A stretch of 64,000 bases of DNA from an uncultured Cocleimonas sp. Lineage in GTDB: Bacteria; Pseudomonadota; Gammaproteobacteria; Thiotrichales; Thiotrichaceae. A program made the translations under genes and the position numbers. Under the pieces are notes generated by a model. It was given only the letters and a program-made list of their open reading frames with translations, did not search any database and was not told the DNA's origin. Below, piece by piece: positions 1-8,072 of the stretch. The stretch covers positions 1 through 64,000 of the forward strand of contig NZ_CANLZW010000005.1 of NCBI RefSeq assembly GCF_947495625.1, read 5' to 3'. Position 1 is the first letter of the stretch. Every line of letters begins with the position of its first letter.

Positions 1-10
1 CACCTGAGTA

Positions 11-64
11 GGTTCTTGAGGCTAGAGCCTTGAACCTCTTCCACGTCCTAAGGACGTGGTTCTT
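11..64 (+). terminator. Tandem hairpins, probable terminator
   Basis: Two adjacent hairpins are visible. The first pairs GGTTC (11-15) with GAACC (32-36), with an inner AGGCT/AGCCT stem. The second pairs CCACGTCC (41-48) with GGACGTGG (52-59) and is followed by TTCTT. This would end a + strand transcript coming from left of the window. The T-run is short, so rho-independent function is only likely. Confidence 0.5.
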
Positions 65-177
65 ATGTGTAATAGAAAGTAACAGTTAGTAGACAGCATT
101 TCGATGCAAATAACCAGATATCCTGATCTTGCTTTTGCGCTGTTTTATTCAACAATCAAAGCAGCGCGTAAAATCAA

Positions 178-462
178 TTAAGCCGCTGTGGCAAACCGTT
201 GAATATGACGTTTGAATTTGAAATACACATCGAATATCTGGGTGGTGTTTGAATCTGTCACGATAAAAAATGGCGCACGATCCATATTATGTTTTAAGGC
301 TAATTGAATGCCTTCTGATTGCGCATCGTTTACGTCTGCGACCACGATGCGATCTATATATCGTAAGGTGCCATCTTTTTCTAAACGATTAGATACATCG
401 ATACATTTAGCGCACCATTCGCCGGTTGCCAGTTTCTTTTTTACAAAGATGATTTCTTGCAT
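178..462 (-). CDS. Thioredoxin-like protein of the cysH locus
   Basis: A 94-residue protein with a CAKC redox motif at Cys17/Cys20 near the N-terminus and a cis-proline-like APFF segment further on, as in short thioredoxin/glutaredoxin folds. A start at 462 is preferred over the upstream in-frame start at 498 because GGAAGGG lies a few bases before it. It follows cysH on the same strand, 86 bases downstream. Inference: it supplies reducing equivalents to the PAPS reductase, which needs a dithiol donor. The family level is fairly sure; the exact partner is not shown. Confidence 0.75.
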   Translation of the reverse strand: MQEIIFVKKKLATGEWCAKCIDVSNRLEKDGTLRYIDRIVVADVNDAQSEGIQLALKHNMDRAPFFIVTDSNTTQIFDVYFKFKRHIQRFATAA

Positions 463-487
463 ATTGCCCTTCCGGATTTTGCTGATA

Positions 488-515
488 CCCCTTGGCAAAT
501 ATGGTCGCCAAGGGG
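488..515 (-). other. Hairpin in the cysH-thioredoxin gap
   Basis: A perfect 9-bp inverted repeat, CCCCTTGGC (488-496) and GCCAAGGGG (507-515), lies between cysH and the thioredoxin-like gene. It has no T-run on the minus strand, so it is more likely an mRNA processing or stability element than a terminator. Confidence 0.5.
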
Positions 516-548
516 TGATTTGTCTTTATTGTGGTGTATGTTTTAAGA

Positions 549-1202
549 CTACGCCGCGTTTTCTATTGGCTGGTCTTCTACCTTTAAAGTGTGTAAACCA
601 CATTCGCGATCGCCTTCTGCTTTGGTCGGATCGAAGTAGTTTGTTTCGTTAGGTAGGTTGTACTTTTCGATGTACGCGTCCATCTGCTCTAATGTCCAAT
701 CCAGTAAAGGCGCTATCTTGGTTAAACCAAATGGGCCATTATCAACGTATTCCATGTCTGCGCGGACTGCGGTTTGTTCTCGGCGTACTGCGGTAAACCA
801 GACTTTATCTGTTTGTGAATTCATCGCGCGCTGGAAGGGCTCTAACTTGAATTGCTTGGTGAATGCTGCGTGACGCTCATCATCAATAGTTGGAATGCCG
901 CCGAATACAGATTCTAAACGCACCGCCGTTACTGTTGGTGTATATACAGTTACATTCAGGTTTAGTTCTTCGATTGCGGTTTCTGCAAATTCATAGGTTT
1001 CTGGTTTGTTTAAACCAGAGTCAATCCATACCACAGGAATGTCAGGTTTAACTTGTGTGAGCATGTGTAAAATGACGGTTTCATACGGGCTGAAATTTGT
1101 AGTCACAAACGCGTTTGAATCCGCTGCTAACACTGCTTTGATAATTTCCTGTGGTGATTTGCCTGTCACTTCGGCATTTAATTGTTCTATGTTGATTGAC
1201 AT
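549..1202 (-). CDS. cysH: Phosphoadenylyl-sulfate (PAPS) reductase
   Basis: A 217-residue member of the PAPS/APS reductase family, which reduces activated sulfate to sulfite with thioredoxin or glutaredoxin in the cytoplasm. The C-terminal ECGLH motif carries the catalytic cysteine (about Cys201), and the N-terminal half has the nucleotide-binding PP-loop fold with a VVWIDSG strand. The paired cysteines that bind a 4Fe-4S cluster in APS reductases are absent, which favours PAPS over APS as substrate. It lies upstream of a thioredoxin-like gene and in the same direction as cysI and cysJ. No cysDNC genes are inside the window. Confidence 0.9.
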   Translation of the reverse strand: MSINIEQLNAEVTGKSPQEIIKAVLAADSNAFVTTNFSPYETVILHMLTQVKPDIPVVWIDSGLNKPETYEFAETAIEELNLNVTVYTPTVTAVRLESVFGGIPTIDDERHAAFTKQFKLEPFQRAMNSQTDKVWFTAVRREQTAVRADMEYVDNGPFGLTKIAPLLDWTLEQMDAYIEKYNLPNETNYFDPTKAEGDRECGLHTLKVEDQPIENAA

Positions 1203-1310
1203 GATTTCTCCTAAAAATTAATGATTATGTTTGTACTGAAAAGTGCTTATTAATAAAGGTATTCAGTGCATGAATGCTATTATCATTTAAAATTATCATC
1301 AGTTAAAACG

Positions 1311-1334
1311 ATATAATTAGATTTATGTATCTAA
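1311..1334. promoter_or_regulatory. Candidate LysR/CysB operator upstream of cysH
   Basis: TTAGAT-N6-ATCTAA is a perfect inverted repeat at 1317-1334, about 110 bases upstream of the cysH start. The overlapping string ATAATTAGAT(T/A)TATG recurs in the cysJ-cysB divergent region at 5688-5702. CysB control is the obvious inference but is not proven by sequence. Confidence 0.4.
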
Positions 1335-1360
1335 CTTTTAGATATTGAGTGAAGGATGTT

Positions 1361-1410
1361 TAACGGAGAAATAAACAAGGAAATAAATGAGGAAATAAAT
1401 AAAGAAGAAG
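1361..1410. repeat. Purine-rich imperfect tandem repeat
   Basis: Imperfect units of the type GGAAATAAAYRA repeat three to four times between cysH and cysI, just before the poly-G repeat. Apart from this, the following repeat copy and the candidate operator at 1311-1334, the 1203-1723 gap shows nothing recognisable. Confidence 0.5.
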
Positions 1411-1412
1411 AT

Positions 1413-1443
1413 AAAAAAAGGCCTCAAAGTAGGGGGGGGGGGG
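1413..1443 (+). repeat. Dispersed G6 repeat, copy 1 (G-tract expanded)
   Basis: It matches the family core (GCCT-N-AAAGTAGGGGGG) but the G-tract is 12 long and the trailing GTGAC is missing. It lies 3' of cysI (minus strand), about 280 bases past the stop. Confidence 0.7.
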
Positions 1444-1723
1444 CTTTGCTTAATTGATCTATCAAGCGATAGAAGGGCTCTCTTTACATCGAGCTGATGT
1501 TTAATAAAGAAAACGAAATCTGCATGGATTTGATGGAGTACAAAGAGCAGGCTCTTTGGGGTTGAAGAAATTGAAAAGATTAAAGAGATTTCAGAATTGT
1601 AGATTAAGTAAAAGTAGATTAAGTAAAGAGAAGTGAGGGAGGCATTTTGGAATCAAAAGTTTACTGCATTCAAACTGCGCCATACCAGATATGACGCAGT
1701 CTGGGTTCTTGCTATAAGGTAAA

Positions 1724-3502
1724 TCAGTCGTGAAAATCCAGACCTTGTTTGGTTGCTTTAACATAGCCCGCTCTAATGACGTAGTCACCAAAGTGTTCAC
1801 CCTTATTTCTATTGTTAGCATAATCGGTGAGCAATAGATCCATCTCTTCGAGGATTTGTTTCTCATCCAGATTTTCTTTATAGAGTTTGCTGAGTCGATC
1901 ACCCTGATGGCTTGAGCCGAGATACACATTGTATCGACCCAATGATTTACCGATAAATCCGATCTCACCCATTACCGAACGACCACAGCCATTCGGGCAT
2001 CCTGTCATGCGGAATTTTATCTCATCATTAATCAAACCATTCTTTTCTAGAATGGGTTCTATTTTAGTGATTAAACTAGGTAAGTATCTTTCTGCTTCTG
2101 CCATTGCTAACGGACAGGTGTTTAGTGCAACACAGGCAATCGCATTACGGCGCAGTCCACTCAGGTGACTGGCATCAGCGGATAAACCATATTTGGTGAA
2201 GATCGCTTCAATACTGGCTTTGTCGTTTTCTTCGATATCGACGAGCAATACGTGTTGATTACCCGTGAGTCTGAACTTACACACACCGAGTTCTGCGATC
2301 TCTTTTAAGGCTTGTTTTTGTTGAGAGCCTTCGACGTTTTGTACGCGACCATGTTCAACAAAACATAGTAGGTGCCACTTGTCATTGGTCGCTTTATGCC
2401 AGCCAAAGTTATCTGCTGACGTTTTGAATTCAACAGGCTTTGGTGCATCAAGCTTGTAACCAAGGCGTTCGATTAACATGGTTTGGAATGTGTCTAGGCC
2501 CATGCGGTCGATGGTGTATTTTAAACGCGCCTGACTGCGGTCTGTTCGATCACCATAATCACGTTGAATTTCTACGATTTTGGTCACGACTTCAAGTAAT
2601 TGCTCTGGTTTTACATAGGCAATATCGGTCGCAAGTCTTGGGTATGTTTCTGTGCGACCAAACGTCATCGCTAGACCACCACCTACGGCAATATTAAAAC
2701 CTTGAAGCACTTCATCTTTAACGATAGCGACGATGCCCACATCATTGGTGTAAATATCACTGTCGTTATTTGGTGGAATCGCAATACCAATTTTGAATTT
2801 TTTCGGCAGATAGAGTTTGCCGTAAAGCGGTTCAACGGTTTCTTCAGGTGTGATTGAAGAAACTAGTTTTTTGCCTTCGCCCTTCTTTCCATTAGAGCCT
2901 TCATCTAACCAGATTTCATGGTAAGCACGAGATTTAGGCAACAGATGTTCGCTGATTTTTTTAGCCCATGGGAAGACCTGCGCATGAATTTTGGATTGCG
3001 TAGGGTCAGGATCACACATGACGTTTCGATTGACATCACCACAGCCAGCAATGCTGTCGAGTAATGCTTTATCCATCGCTTTGATTGTCTGCTTTAAATC
3101 AAACTTGATGATTCCATGAAACTGCACCGCTTGACGCGTCGTTAGTTTGAAATCTTTATTGCCGTACTCGTCACTGATCGCATCGAGCGCGAGCCATGCA
3201 TCTGAAGTTAAATCGCCACCAGGAATTCTGACGCGAATCATAAATGAATAAGCAGGTTCTAATTTCTTTTCCTGACGCACGATTCGCTGGTCTCTATCAT
3301 CTTGTTGATAGGTGCCGTGAAACTTGAGTAAGTAAGTGTCTTCTGCGGGAATCGATCCTGTTATTTGATCGGCAAAGGTATCGACTAAGGTTCCACGAAG
3401 GTAGTTACCTTTATCTTTTGCAACTTCCACAGGGGTGCTGTCATTGATTAACACACCCTGGTGTTTGATGAGTTCTTTGCTTGGGTCTAATACATTTTTC
3501 AT
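1724..3502 (-). CDS. cysI: Assimilatory sulfite reductase hemoprotein, beta subunit
   Basis: A 592-residue sulfite reductase hemoprotein that reduces sulfite to sulfide with electrons from the CysJ flavoprotein. It has the two ferredoxin-like/siroheme repeats and the cluster and siroheme cysteines Cys457, Cys463 (CVALNTC) and Cys502, Cys506 (CPNGC). The siroheme-contacting arginine/lysine-rich segments such as LTTRQAVQFHG are intact, and the length is normal for CysI. It lies downstream of cysJ with a 222-base gap that contains a copy of the dispersed repeat, so readthrough may be limited. Confidence 0.96.
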   Translation of the reverse strand: MKNVLDPSKELIKHQGVLINDSTPVEVAKDKGNYLRGTLVDTFADQITGSIPAEDTYLLKFHGTYQQDDRDQRIVRQEKKLEPAYSFMIRVRIPGGDLTSDAWLALDAISDEYGNKDFKLTTRQAVQFHGIIKFDLKQTIKAMDKALLDSIAGCGDVNRNVMCDPDPTQSKIHAQVFPWAKKISEHLLPKSRAYHEIWLDEGSNGKKGEGKKLVSSITPEETVEPLYGKLYLPKKFKIGIAIPPNNDSDIYTNDVGIVAIVKDEVLQGFNIAVGGGLAMTFGRTETYPRLATDIAYVKPEQLLEVVTKIVEIQRDYGDRTDRSQARLKYTIDRMGLDTFQTMLIERLGYKLDAPKPVEFKTSADNFGWHKATNDKWHLLCFVEHGRVQNVEGSQQKQALKEIAELGVCKFRLTGNQHVLLVDIEENDKASIEAIFTKYGLSADASHLSGLRRNAIACVALNTCPLAMAEAERYLPSLITKIEPILEKNGLINDEIKFRMTGCPNGCGRSVMGEIGFIGKSLGRYNVYLGSSHQGDRLSKLYKENLDEKQILEEMDLLLTDYANNRNKGEHFGDYVIRAGYVKATKQGLDFHD

Positions 3503-3677
3503 TGTTTTGTGTTAAATCATACGGAGTATTTCAGCGATATCAGTATTAACGTTTCAGCTTGTGTCTGCTGGTCACTCAATCAATGAGTGGTTAATGGTGC
3601 TAACGGTTATGATGGCGCTAAAGTTTTTTCAATATGATTATTCCTGTTCCTGTTTGTTCGTTGTTTTTAGCTTTTAA

Positions 3678-3706
3678 TAAAAAACCCCTGTAAGTAGGGG
3701 GGTGTC
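3678..3706 (+). repeat. Dispersed G6 repeat, copy 2
   Basis: CCCCTGTAAGTAGGGGGGTGTC matches the core with a GTGTC ending (the longest run shared with the consensus is AAGTAGGGGGGTG). It lies about 20 bases 3' of cysJ, in terminator orientation for the minus strand, between cysJ and cysI. Confidence 0.8.
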
Positions 3707-3724
3707 TAATACATTTTTGGTCTG

Positions 3725-5557
3725 TTAGTAAACGTCACGCTGGTATTTTTTATTGATCTTTAACTGATCGATATAGTTGTTTACACCGTCGTCATCTAAA
3801 CCTGAGTGTTTACTAATGATTTTGTGAAGCGTGTCGTGAACACCTTGTGCCAGTCTGTCGATATCACCACATACATACAGCGTCGCGCCTTGTTCAATCC
3901 ACTCAAACACTTGTGCTGATTCTTCTAGTAGCTTGTCCTGAATATAGATTTTCTCTTGTTGATCTCGAGAGAAAGCAACATTCATTTTTTCTAATGTGCC
4001 ATTCTTCAGGAAGTGCTGCCAATCCGTTTGGTATAGGAAGTCACTCTGGAAGCGTTGCTCACCAAAGAACAACCAGCTATTGCCTTTCGCTTCACGTGCT
4101 TCACGTTCGTACAAAAAGCTTCTGTAAGGTGCAACACCGGTGCCTGCACCGATCATGATGATCTTGTCTTCATTGCTTTCAGGTAATGAAAATCCGCTAT
4201 TAGGCTTGATGTGAACCGGGATTGTATCTCCCGCTTGTTTGTCGATTAACCAGTTAGAAGAGACACCAAGGTGTTTTCTATCGTTGTGATCATAGTAGAC
4301 AGGCTTGATTAAAATATGTGCTTCTTCGGTATGCACTTGCTCACTGCTGGCAATTGAATACTGACGAGAGAACAGCGGACGCAAAATATTTAATAAGTCT
4401 GCCGTCGCAATCTCACCCGGGTAATCTTGTAATAAGTCGAGCAGGTCAGAACCGTGAAGATATTGCTTTAATTGTTCTTTATCTGCAGTAAGCGCGTTTA
4501 GTGGTTCGTTGCTTACTAACTCAGCATAAGATTTTACAACTTTAGCCGTAAGATTCGCGATTTCTAATTTATGCGTTAGGGCATTGCGTAATGAGCTTGT
4601 ATCGCCTGAAACAGTCACCAACTCGGTTTCACTTGCATCTAATTGTTTGATGATTGCATCAACCAGTTCGGTATTGTTTTCTGGCAGAATCGCAATGAGA
4701 TCGCCTGGTTCGTAGCGTAGACCTTCAGCTTCTGTTGAGATTTCGATGTGGTAAGCATCTTGCTCAGAATCATCTGTGGTCAGGTTTGTAATTGCTATAA
4801 TCTCAGCGTGATACGGATTTGCTTCGCTCCAGCTTTGTGTTTCAGCAGTGTTAATCGCTTGTTTGCTATTGATGTCGATAACGACATGCTGAGCGTCATT
4901 CGATTCTGTTTTTTGATCGTTAAGCGCATCTAATTTAGAAACGATTTCCTGCTGCCAGCTTTTTGCACCTACTTCGAAATCAAGGTCTAGATCGACACGG
5001 TCATGAAAGCGTTTTGCGCCAAGTTCTTCAAATTTAGCATCAACATCAACACCTGTCTGGCAGAAGTCGTCGTAGCTAGAATCACCTAAGCCAAGTACTG
5101 CAAATTCCAGATTGTCTAATTTAGGTGCGCGGTCACTATAGATGAAGTTGTAAAACGTCAAAGCTTCATCAGGTGCTTCGCCATTACCATGAGTACTGAT
5201 CACAAGAACAACTTTCTGTTCTTTCTTTAGTTGTTGTGGTCTGTAGTCCAGTAGATTCTTTAAAGTAACATCAGCGCCTTTGGTTTTAAGTTCGGCACTT
5301 ACTGACTCTGCAATTTTTTTGCTGTTACCTGTTTGGCTGCCATACAATACCGTCACTTTTTCTGCGGTATGCAGTTGTGGGCTAGTCTGTGCGCCAGTTT
5401 GTGTACTGGATAAGTCAGTGATCTGATGCTGTAAACCCGTGTCAGCATTTGCAGATAAGCCAGAGAAATAACCACTCACCCATGCAAGCTGATTCGCATT
5501 AAGGCCTTCGACTGCTGAAGACACTTTCTGTATTTGTTGTTGGTTTAGTAATGTCAT
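3725..5557 (-). CDS. cysJ: Sulfite reductase [NADPH] flavoprotein, alpha subunit
   Basis: A 610-residue diflavin reductase that passes electrons from NADPH through FAD and FMN to CysI. An N-terminal flavodoxin domain starts with TVLYGSQTGNS (about residues 69-79). It is followed by a connecting/FAD domain with SRQYSIAS, by a GAGTGVAPYRSF pyridine-nucleotide site, and by the usual CGD and C-terminal RDVY ending. Length and domain order are typical of CysJ. It is divergently transcribed from the cysB-like gene across a 142-base gap. Confidence 0.97.
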   Translation of the reverse strand: MTLLNQQQIQKVSSAVEGLNANQLAWVSGYFSGLSANADTGLQHQITDLSSTQTGAQTSPQLHTAEKVTVLYGSQTGNSKKIAESVSAELKTKGADVTLKNLLDYRPQQLKKEQKVVLVISTHGNGEAPDEALTFYNFIYSDRAPKLDNLEFAVLGLGDSSYDDFCQTGVDVDAKFEELGAKRFHDRVDLDLDFEVGAKSWQQEIVSKLDALNDQKTESNDAQHVVIDINSKQAINTAETQSWSEANPYHAEIIAITNLTTDDSEQDAYHIEISTEAEGLRYEPGDLIAILPENNTELVDAIIKQLDASETELVTVSGDTSSLRNALTHKLEIANLTAKVVKSYAELVSNEPLNALTADKEQLKQYLHGSDLLDLLQDYPGEIATADLLNILRPLFSRQYSIASSEQVHTEEAHILIKPVYYDHNDRKHLGVSSNWLIDKQAGDTIPVHIKPNSGFSLPESNEDKIIMIGAGTGVAPYRSFLYEREAREAKGNSWLFFGEQRFQSDFLYQTDWQHFLKNGTLEKMNVAFSRDQQEKIYIQDKLLEESAQVFEWIEQGATLYVCGDIDRLAQGVHDTLHKIISKHSGLDDDGVNNYIDQLKINKKYQRDVY

Positions 5558-5676
5558 GATTATTCACTCGCTTTTATTCGCCTTTCATAAATGTTTAACT
5601 GATATATTTGCTGTCAGCATTTTGTGGAAGCTAATATCCCTTAAAATAAACAACAATAAAAGTGATTAAATTCGTT

Positions 5677-5697
5677 ATCTATATGACATAATTAGAT
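5677..5697. promoter_or_regulatory. Candidate LysR-type operator, cysJ-cysB divergent region
   Basis: ATCTA-N11-TAGAT is an inverted repeat just before the cysB-like start, in the geometry typical of LysR-type sites (T-N11-A). Part of it is shared with the region upstream of cysH. It could serve both autoregulation and cysJ activation. Confidence 0.45.
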
Positions 5698-5699
5698 AT

Positions 5700-6608
5700 A
5701 TGAAAATTACACAATTACAATTACTCAAAATTTTATTAAGCAATGGTTTAAATATTAGCGAAGCTGCTAAGCAGACCTATGTTGTGCAATCTGCCGTTAG
5801 TCGACAGCTGAGTTTGTTAGAAGATGAATTAGGGATGCCATTGTTTATTCGAAAGGGAAAACGTTTGGTAGAGCCGACGCCTCTATGTATTGATATTTGT
5901 AAAGAAATCGATCATCTGGAGCTGGCAATGGATAATATTCGTGCCGTAGCGGATGACCATCGAGATGCACGAATAGGGGAGCTACGTTTAGCCACAACTC
6001 ATATGCAGGCGAAGTATTTTCTACCTGAAGTGATTAAACAGTTTCGCGAAAAATACCCCAAGGTCAAAATACATATTCTTCAAGGTAATCCGACACAATT
6101 AGTCGATATGTTGCATAAACGAGAAGCCGATATTGCGGTATGTACCGAAGAATTAGCGGAGCATTCTGATCTGGTAAAGAATAAATGTTATGACTGGAAT
6201 CATGCATTGATCGTTCCTTCAGGTCATCCGTTAGAAAAAGGCAAGCTCAATCTTGAACGAATAGCTGAATTCCCTTTACTTACTTATGTATTCGGCTTTA
6301 CAGGTCGTACTAAAATCCATCAAACCTTCAAAGACAAAGGTCTTGAAATGGATGTAACATTCTCTGCAACCGATACTGATGTGATTAAAAGCTATGTACG
6401 ACTTGGGTTTGGTGCAGGAATCATCTCAAGAATGGCGTATTCAGAACAGAATGATAGTGATTTAGTGTTGCGGGACTTATCGCAGTTTTTTCCGAATTCT
6501 ACAACCTCGGTCGCGTATGTTAAAAGTAAGTTTATGAAAAGTTACTTACATGATTGCGTTGATTTATTGGTGGAGCATGGCCAAAAAACGATGCTTTCAG
6601 TTTCCTGA
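5700..6608 (+). CDS. cysB: CysB/Cbl-type LysR transcriptional regulator
   Basis: A 302-residue LysR-family regulator. The N-terminal winged helix (residues 1-60) reads like CysB, with SEAAKQTYVVQSAVSRQLSLL and then LGMPLFIRKGKR. The rest is a periplasmic-binding-protein-like effector domain. In the family, CysB senses N-acetylserine/O-acetylserine or sulfur anions and activates the cys genes. The divergent position beside cysJ supports this role. It is about 20 residues shorter than E. coli CysB at the C-terminus; Cbl is the alternative name. Confidence 0.85.
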   Translation: MKITQLQLLKILLSNGLNISEAAKQTYVVQSAVSRQLSLLEDELGMPLFIRKGKRLVEPTPLCIDICKEIDHLELAMDNIRAVADDHRDARIGELRLATTHMQAKYFLPEVIKQFREKYPKVKIHILQGNPTQLVDMLHKREADIAVCTEELAEHSDLVKNKCYDWNHALIVPSGHPLEKGKLNLERIAEFPLLTYVFGFTGRTKIHQTFKDKGLEMDVTFSATDTDVIKSYVRLGFGAGIISRMAYSEQNDSDLVLRDLSQFFPNSTTSVAYVKSKFMKSYLHDCVDLLVEHGQKTMLSVS

Positions 6609-6764
6609 TAGTTTTTCGAATTTTTTAATCACTATTGTAAAAAGCCCAATTTTATGAACATAGGAAATTGAATAAATTATTACTACTGTGGGATATACAA
6701 AAATATAAAATTGTTGGTATTGTTTGTTAGTATTAATAACAATTAACTACCATAAGGAGTATTT

Positions 6765-7067
6765 ATGAAATTTTTATCAATAGCATTAAGCAGTCTTCTT
6801 TTATCTACAGCCTTTAGTGTTTCCGTTTATGCCGACGATGAGCATTCGGGTAAAGAGATTCATGATGAAAATTGTCTTAACTGCCATAAAGTTAAACACG
6901 ATGATAAATTTTATACACGTGAACAACTACGGGTTAAAGATCTTAAAGGACTTGGTTCAATGGTAAGAATGTGTGATGCCAATCTGGGTACTTCTTTGTT
7001 TGATGAAGATATGGATGAGATTACTGATTATCTAAACCAAAGCTATTACAAATTCCCTAAGAAGTAG
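6765..7067 (+). CDS. Small periplasmic cytochrome c
   Basis: A 100-residue protein with a signal peptide (residues 1 to about 23, ending SVYA) and one heme c site CLNCH (Cys37, Cys40, His41). MVRMCDANLG supplies candidate distal methionines and an extra cysteine, and the C-terminal helix MDEITDYLNQ is typical of small class I cytochromes. AAGGAG precedes the start. It lies 67 bases upstream of a half-length SOR-like gene on the same strand. Inference: it accepts electrons from a sulfur or other inorganic oxidation. The specific partner is unknown. Confidence 0.85.
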   Translation: MKFLSIALSSLLLSTAFSVSVYADDEHSGKEIHDENCLNCHKVKHDDKFYTREQLRVKDLKGLGSMVRMCDANLGTSLFDEDMDEITDYLNQSYYKFPKK

Positions 7068-7134
7068 ATTGAATTTTAGGAATTTGCCCAAATAGTTATA
7101 TTGTTATAACTAATTAGATTAACTGGAGAAAATT

Positions 7135-7545
7135 ATGTTTCACCCAATAGAAATTCCGTTTGGCTGTGTCATGTTATTCAACGTTGTAGATCTTAAAGAT
7201 GGCGTAAAAATTGAAGATGTTGAATTGACCCTCGGCGAAATGTGTAACGTTGTTAAAAATAATTATGGTGATGATAATGGCGGCTTCATCGGTGGTCAGG
7301 TATTTAAGTACGCAGGCTTTATTTCTGAAGAAGGTTCGGTAGGCGCCACTCCTGCTGAAAAAGAAAAAGCGGCGAAAGTGAAGCAGGGCGAAATTGCGAT
7401 AATTACCTACTGGAAATCTTTTGAGCAACACGAAAAATCACATGCTGATGCGTTATTCAAAGAGAAATTTAGCGAGTTAGCTGAATTCTGTGATGACACC
7501 CATGAATTAGGTTATGAAATGCTATGGCAGGGTGTTCCAGAATAA
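7135..7545 (+). CDS. Half-length SOR-like (dimeric alpha/beta barrel) protein
   Basis: A 136-residue protein without signal peptide. ITYWKSFEQHEKSH (residues 90-103) closely resembles ITYWDSWEAHEDFH in the full-length SOR homologue encoded at 18986-19921. An upstream MC (Cys37) followed by GGFIGG resembles SOR's active-site cysteine and GFSGF. The end, MLWQGVPE, resembles SOR's GPxEP iron-ligand segment, so Cys37, His99, His103 and Glu136 could match SOR's cysteine and 2-His-1-Glu iron site. The protein stops where SOR's second half would begin. It could instead be a generic ABM-type monooxygenase fold. Together with the cytochrome upstream it forms a likely two-gene operon that ends at a clear terminator. 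Homology at family level is moderately supported; activity is inference. Confidence 0.6.
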   Translation: MFHPIEIPFGCVMLFNVVDLKDGVKIEDVELTLGEMCNVVKNNYGDDNGGFIGGQVFKYAGFISEEGSVGATPAEKEKAAKVKQGEIAIITYWKSFEQHEKSHADALFKEKFSELAEFCDDTHELGYEMLWQGVPE

Positions 7546-7580
7546 GTAATTATTTTTAGTTTTTTAACTTATAAATACTC

Positions 7581-7612
7581 AAGGAGTAGCTGTTAAAAGC
7601 TACTCCTTTTTT
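7581..7612 (+). terminator. Rho-independent terminator
   Basis: AAGGAGTAGCT (7581-7591) pairs perfectly with AGCTACTCCTT (7598-7608) and is followed by T-rich sequence. It ends the cytochrome/SOR-like unit. Confidence 0.9.
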
Positions 7613-7810
7613 GTTTCTGCTAGGTTGATTTCTTTTATTATTTAATTTCTTTCTTATTTTTCTTTTATTTGCCTTTACCAGACCTACAAATAACAGCAGT
7701 TTTCTTCATAAATGCTAATTTGATTCTCCTTTACGAAGCAATCCCACAAGTCCAGTTTTTGTAGACATTTTTTGCTTAAAAACAGGCTCAATTTATTCAA
7801 AAAAATTGTC

Positions 7811-7828
7811 TTTTGACGTAAGTCATAT
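7811..7828. promoter_or_regulatory. FNR/CRP-family-like palindrome
   Basis: CTTTTGACGTAAGTCATA has TGAC/GTCA arms and is nearly identical to the 13909-13926 site. It lies about 250 bases upstream of the PiT gene. The rest of the 7613-8072 gap shows only AT-rich sequence and a weak ACATC/GATGT inverted repeat near 7899-7917. Confidence 0.35.
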
Positions 7829-8072
7829 ATCCTTCCGAATAGTTTGTACAATAGACCAATTTTGAACTATATCTATATACAGAAAGCATACAAGCCTATA
7901 CATCTTTATAGTGATGTAAATGCAAGTCTGTACTCTCGTATCTGGTAGAAAACTCTCTTTTTAACAATGAGTTTTTTGTTTCCCTTAATCTTAATGGTGG
8001 TAGCTAGTCAGTTCTAGTTAGCTAAGACATAACGCCAACAACGTTAATAATGTCAACAACAGGAATAACTGT

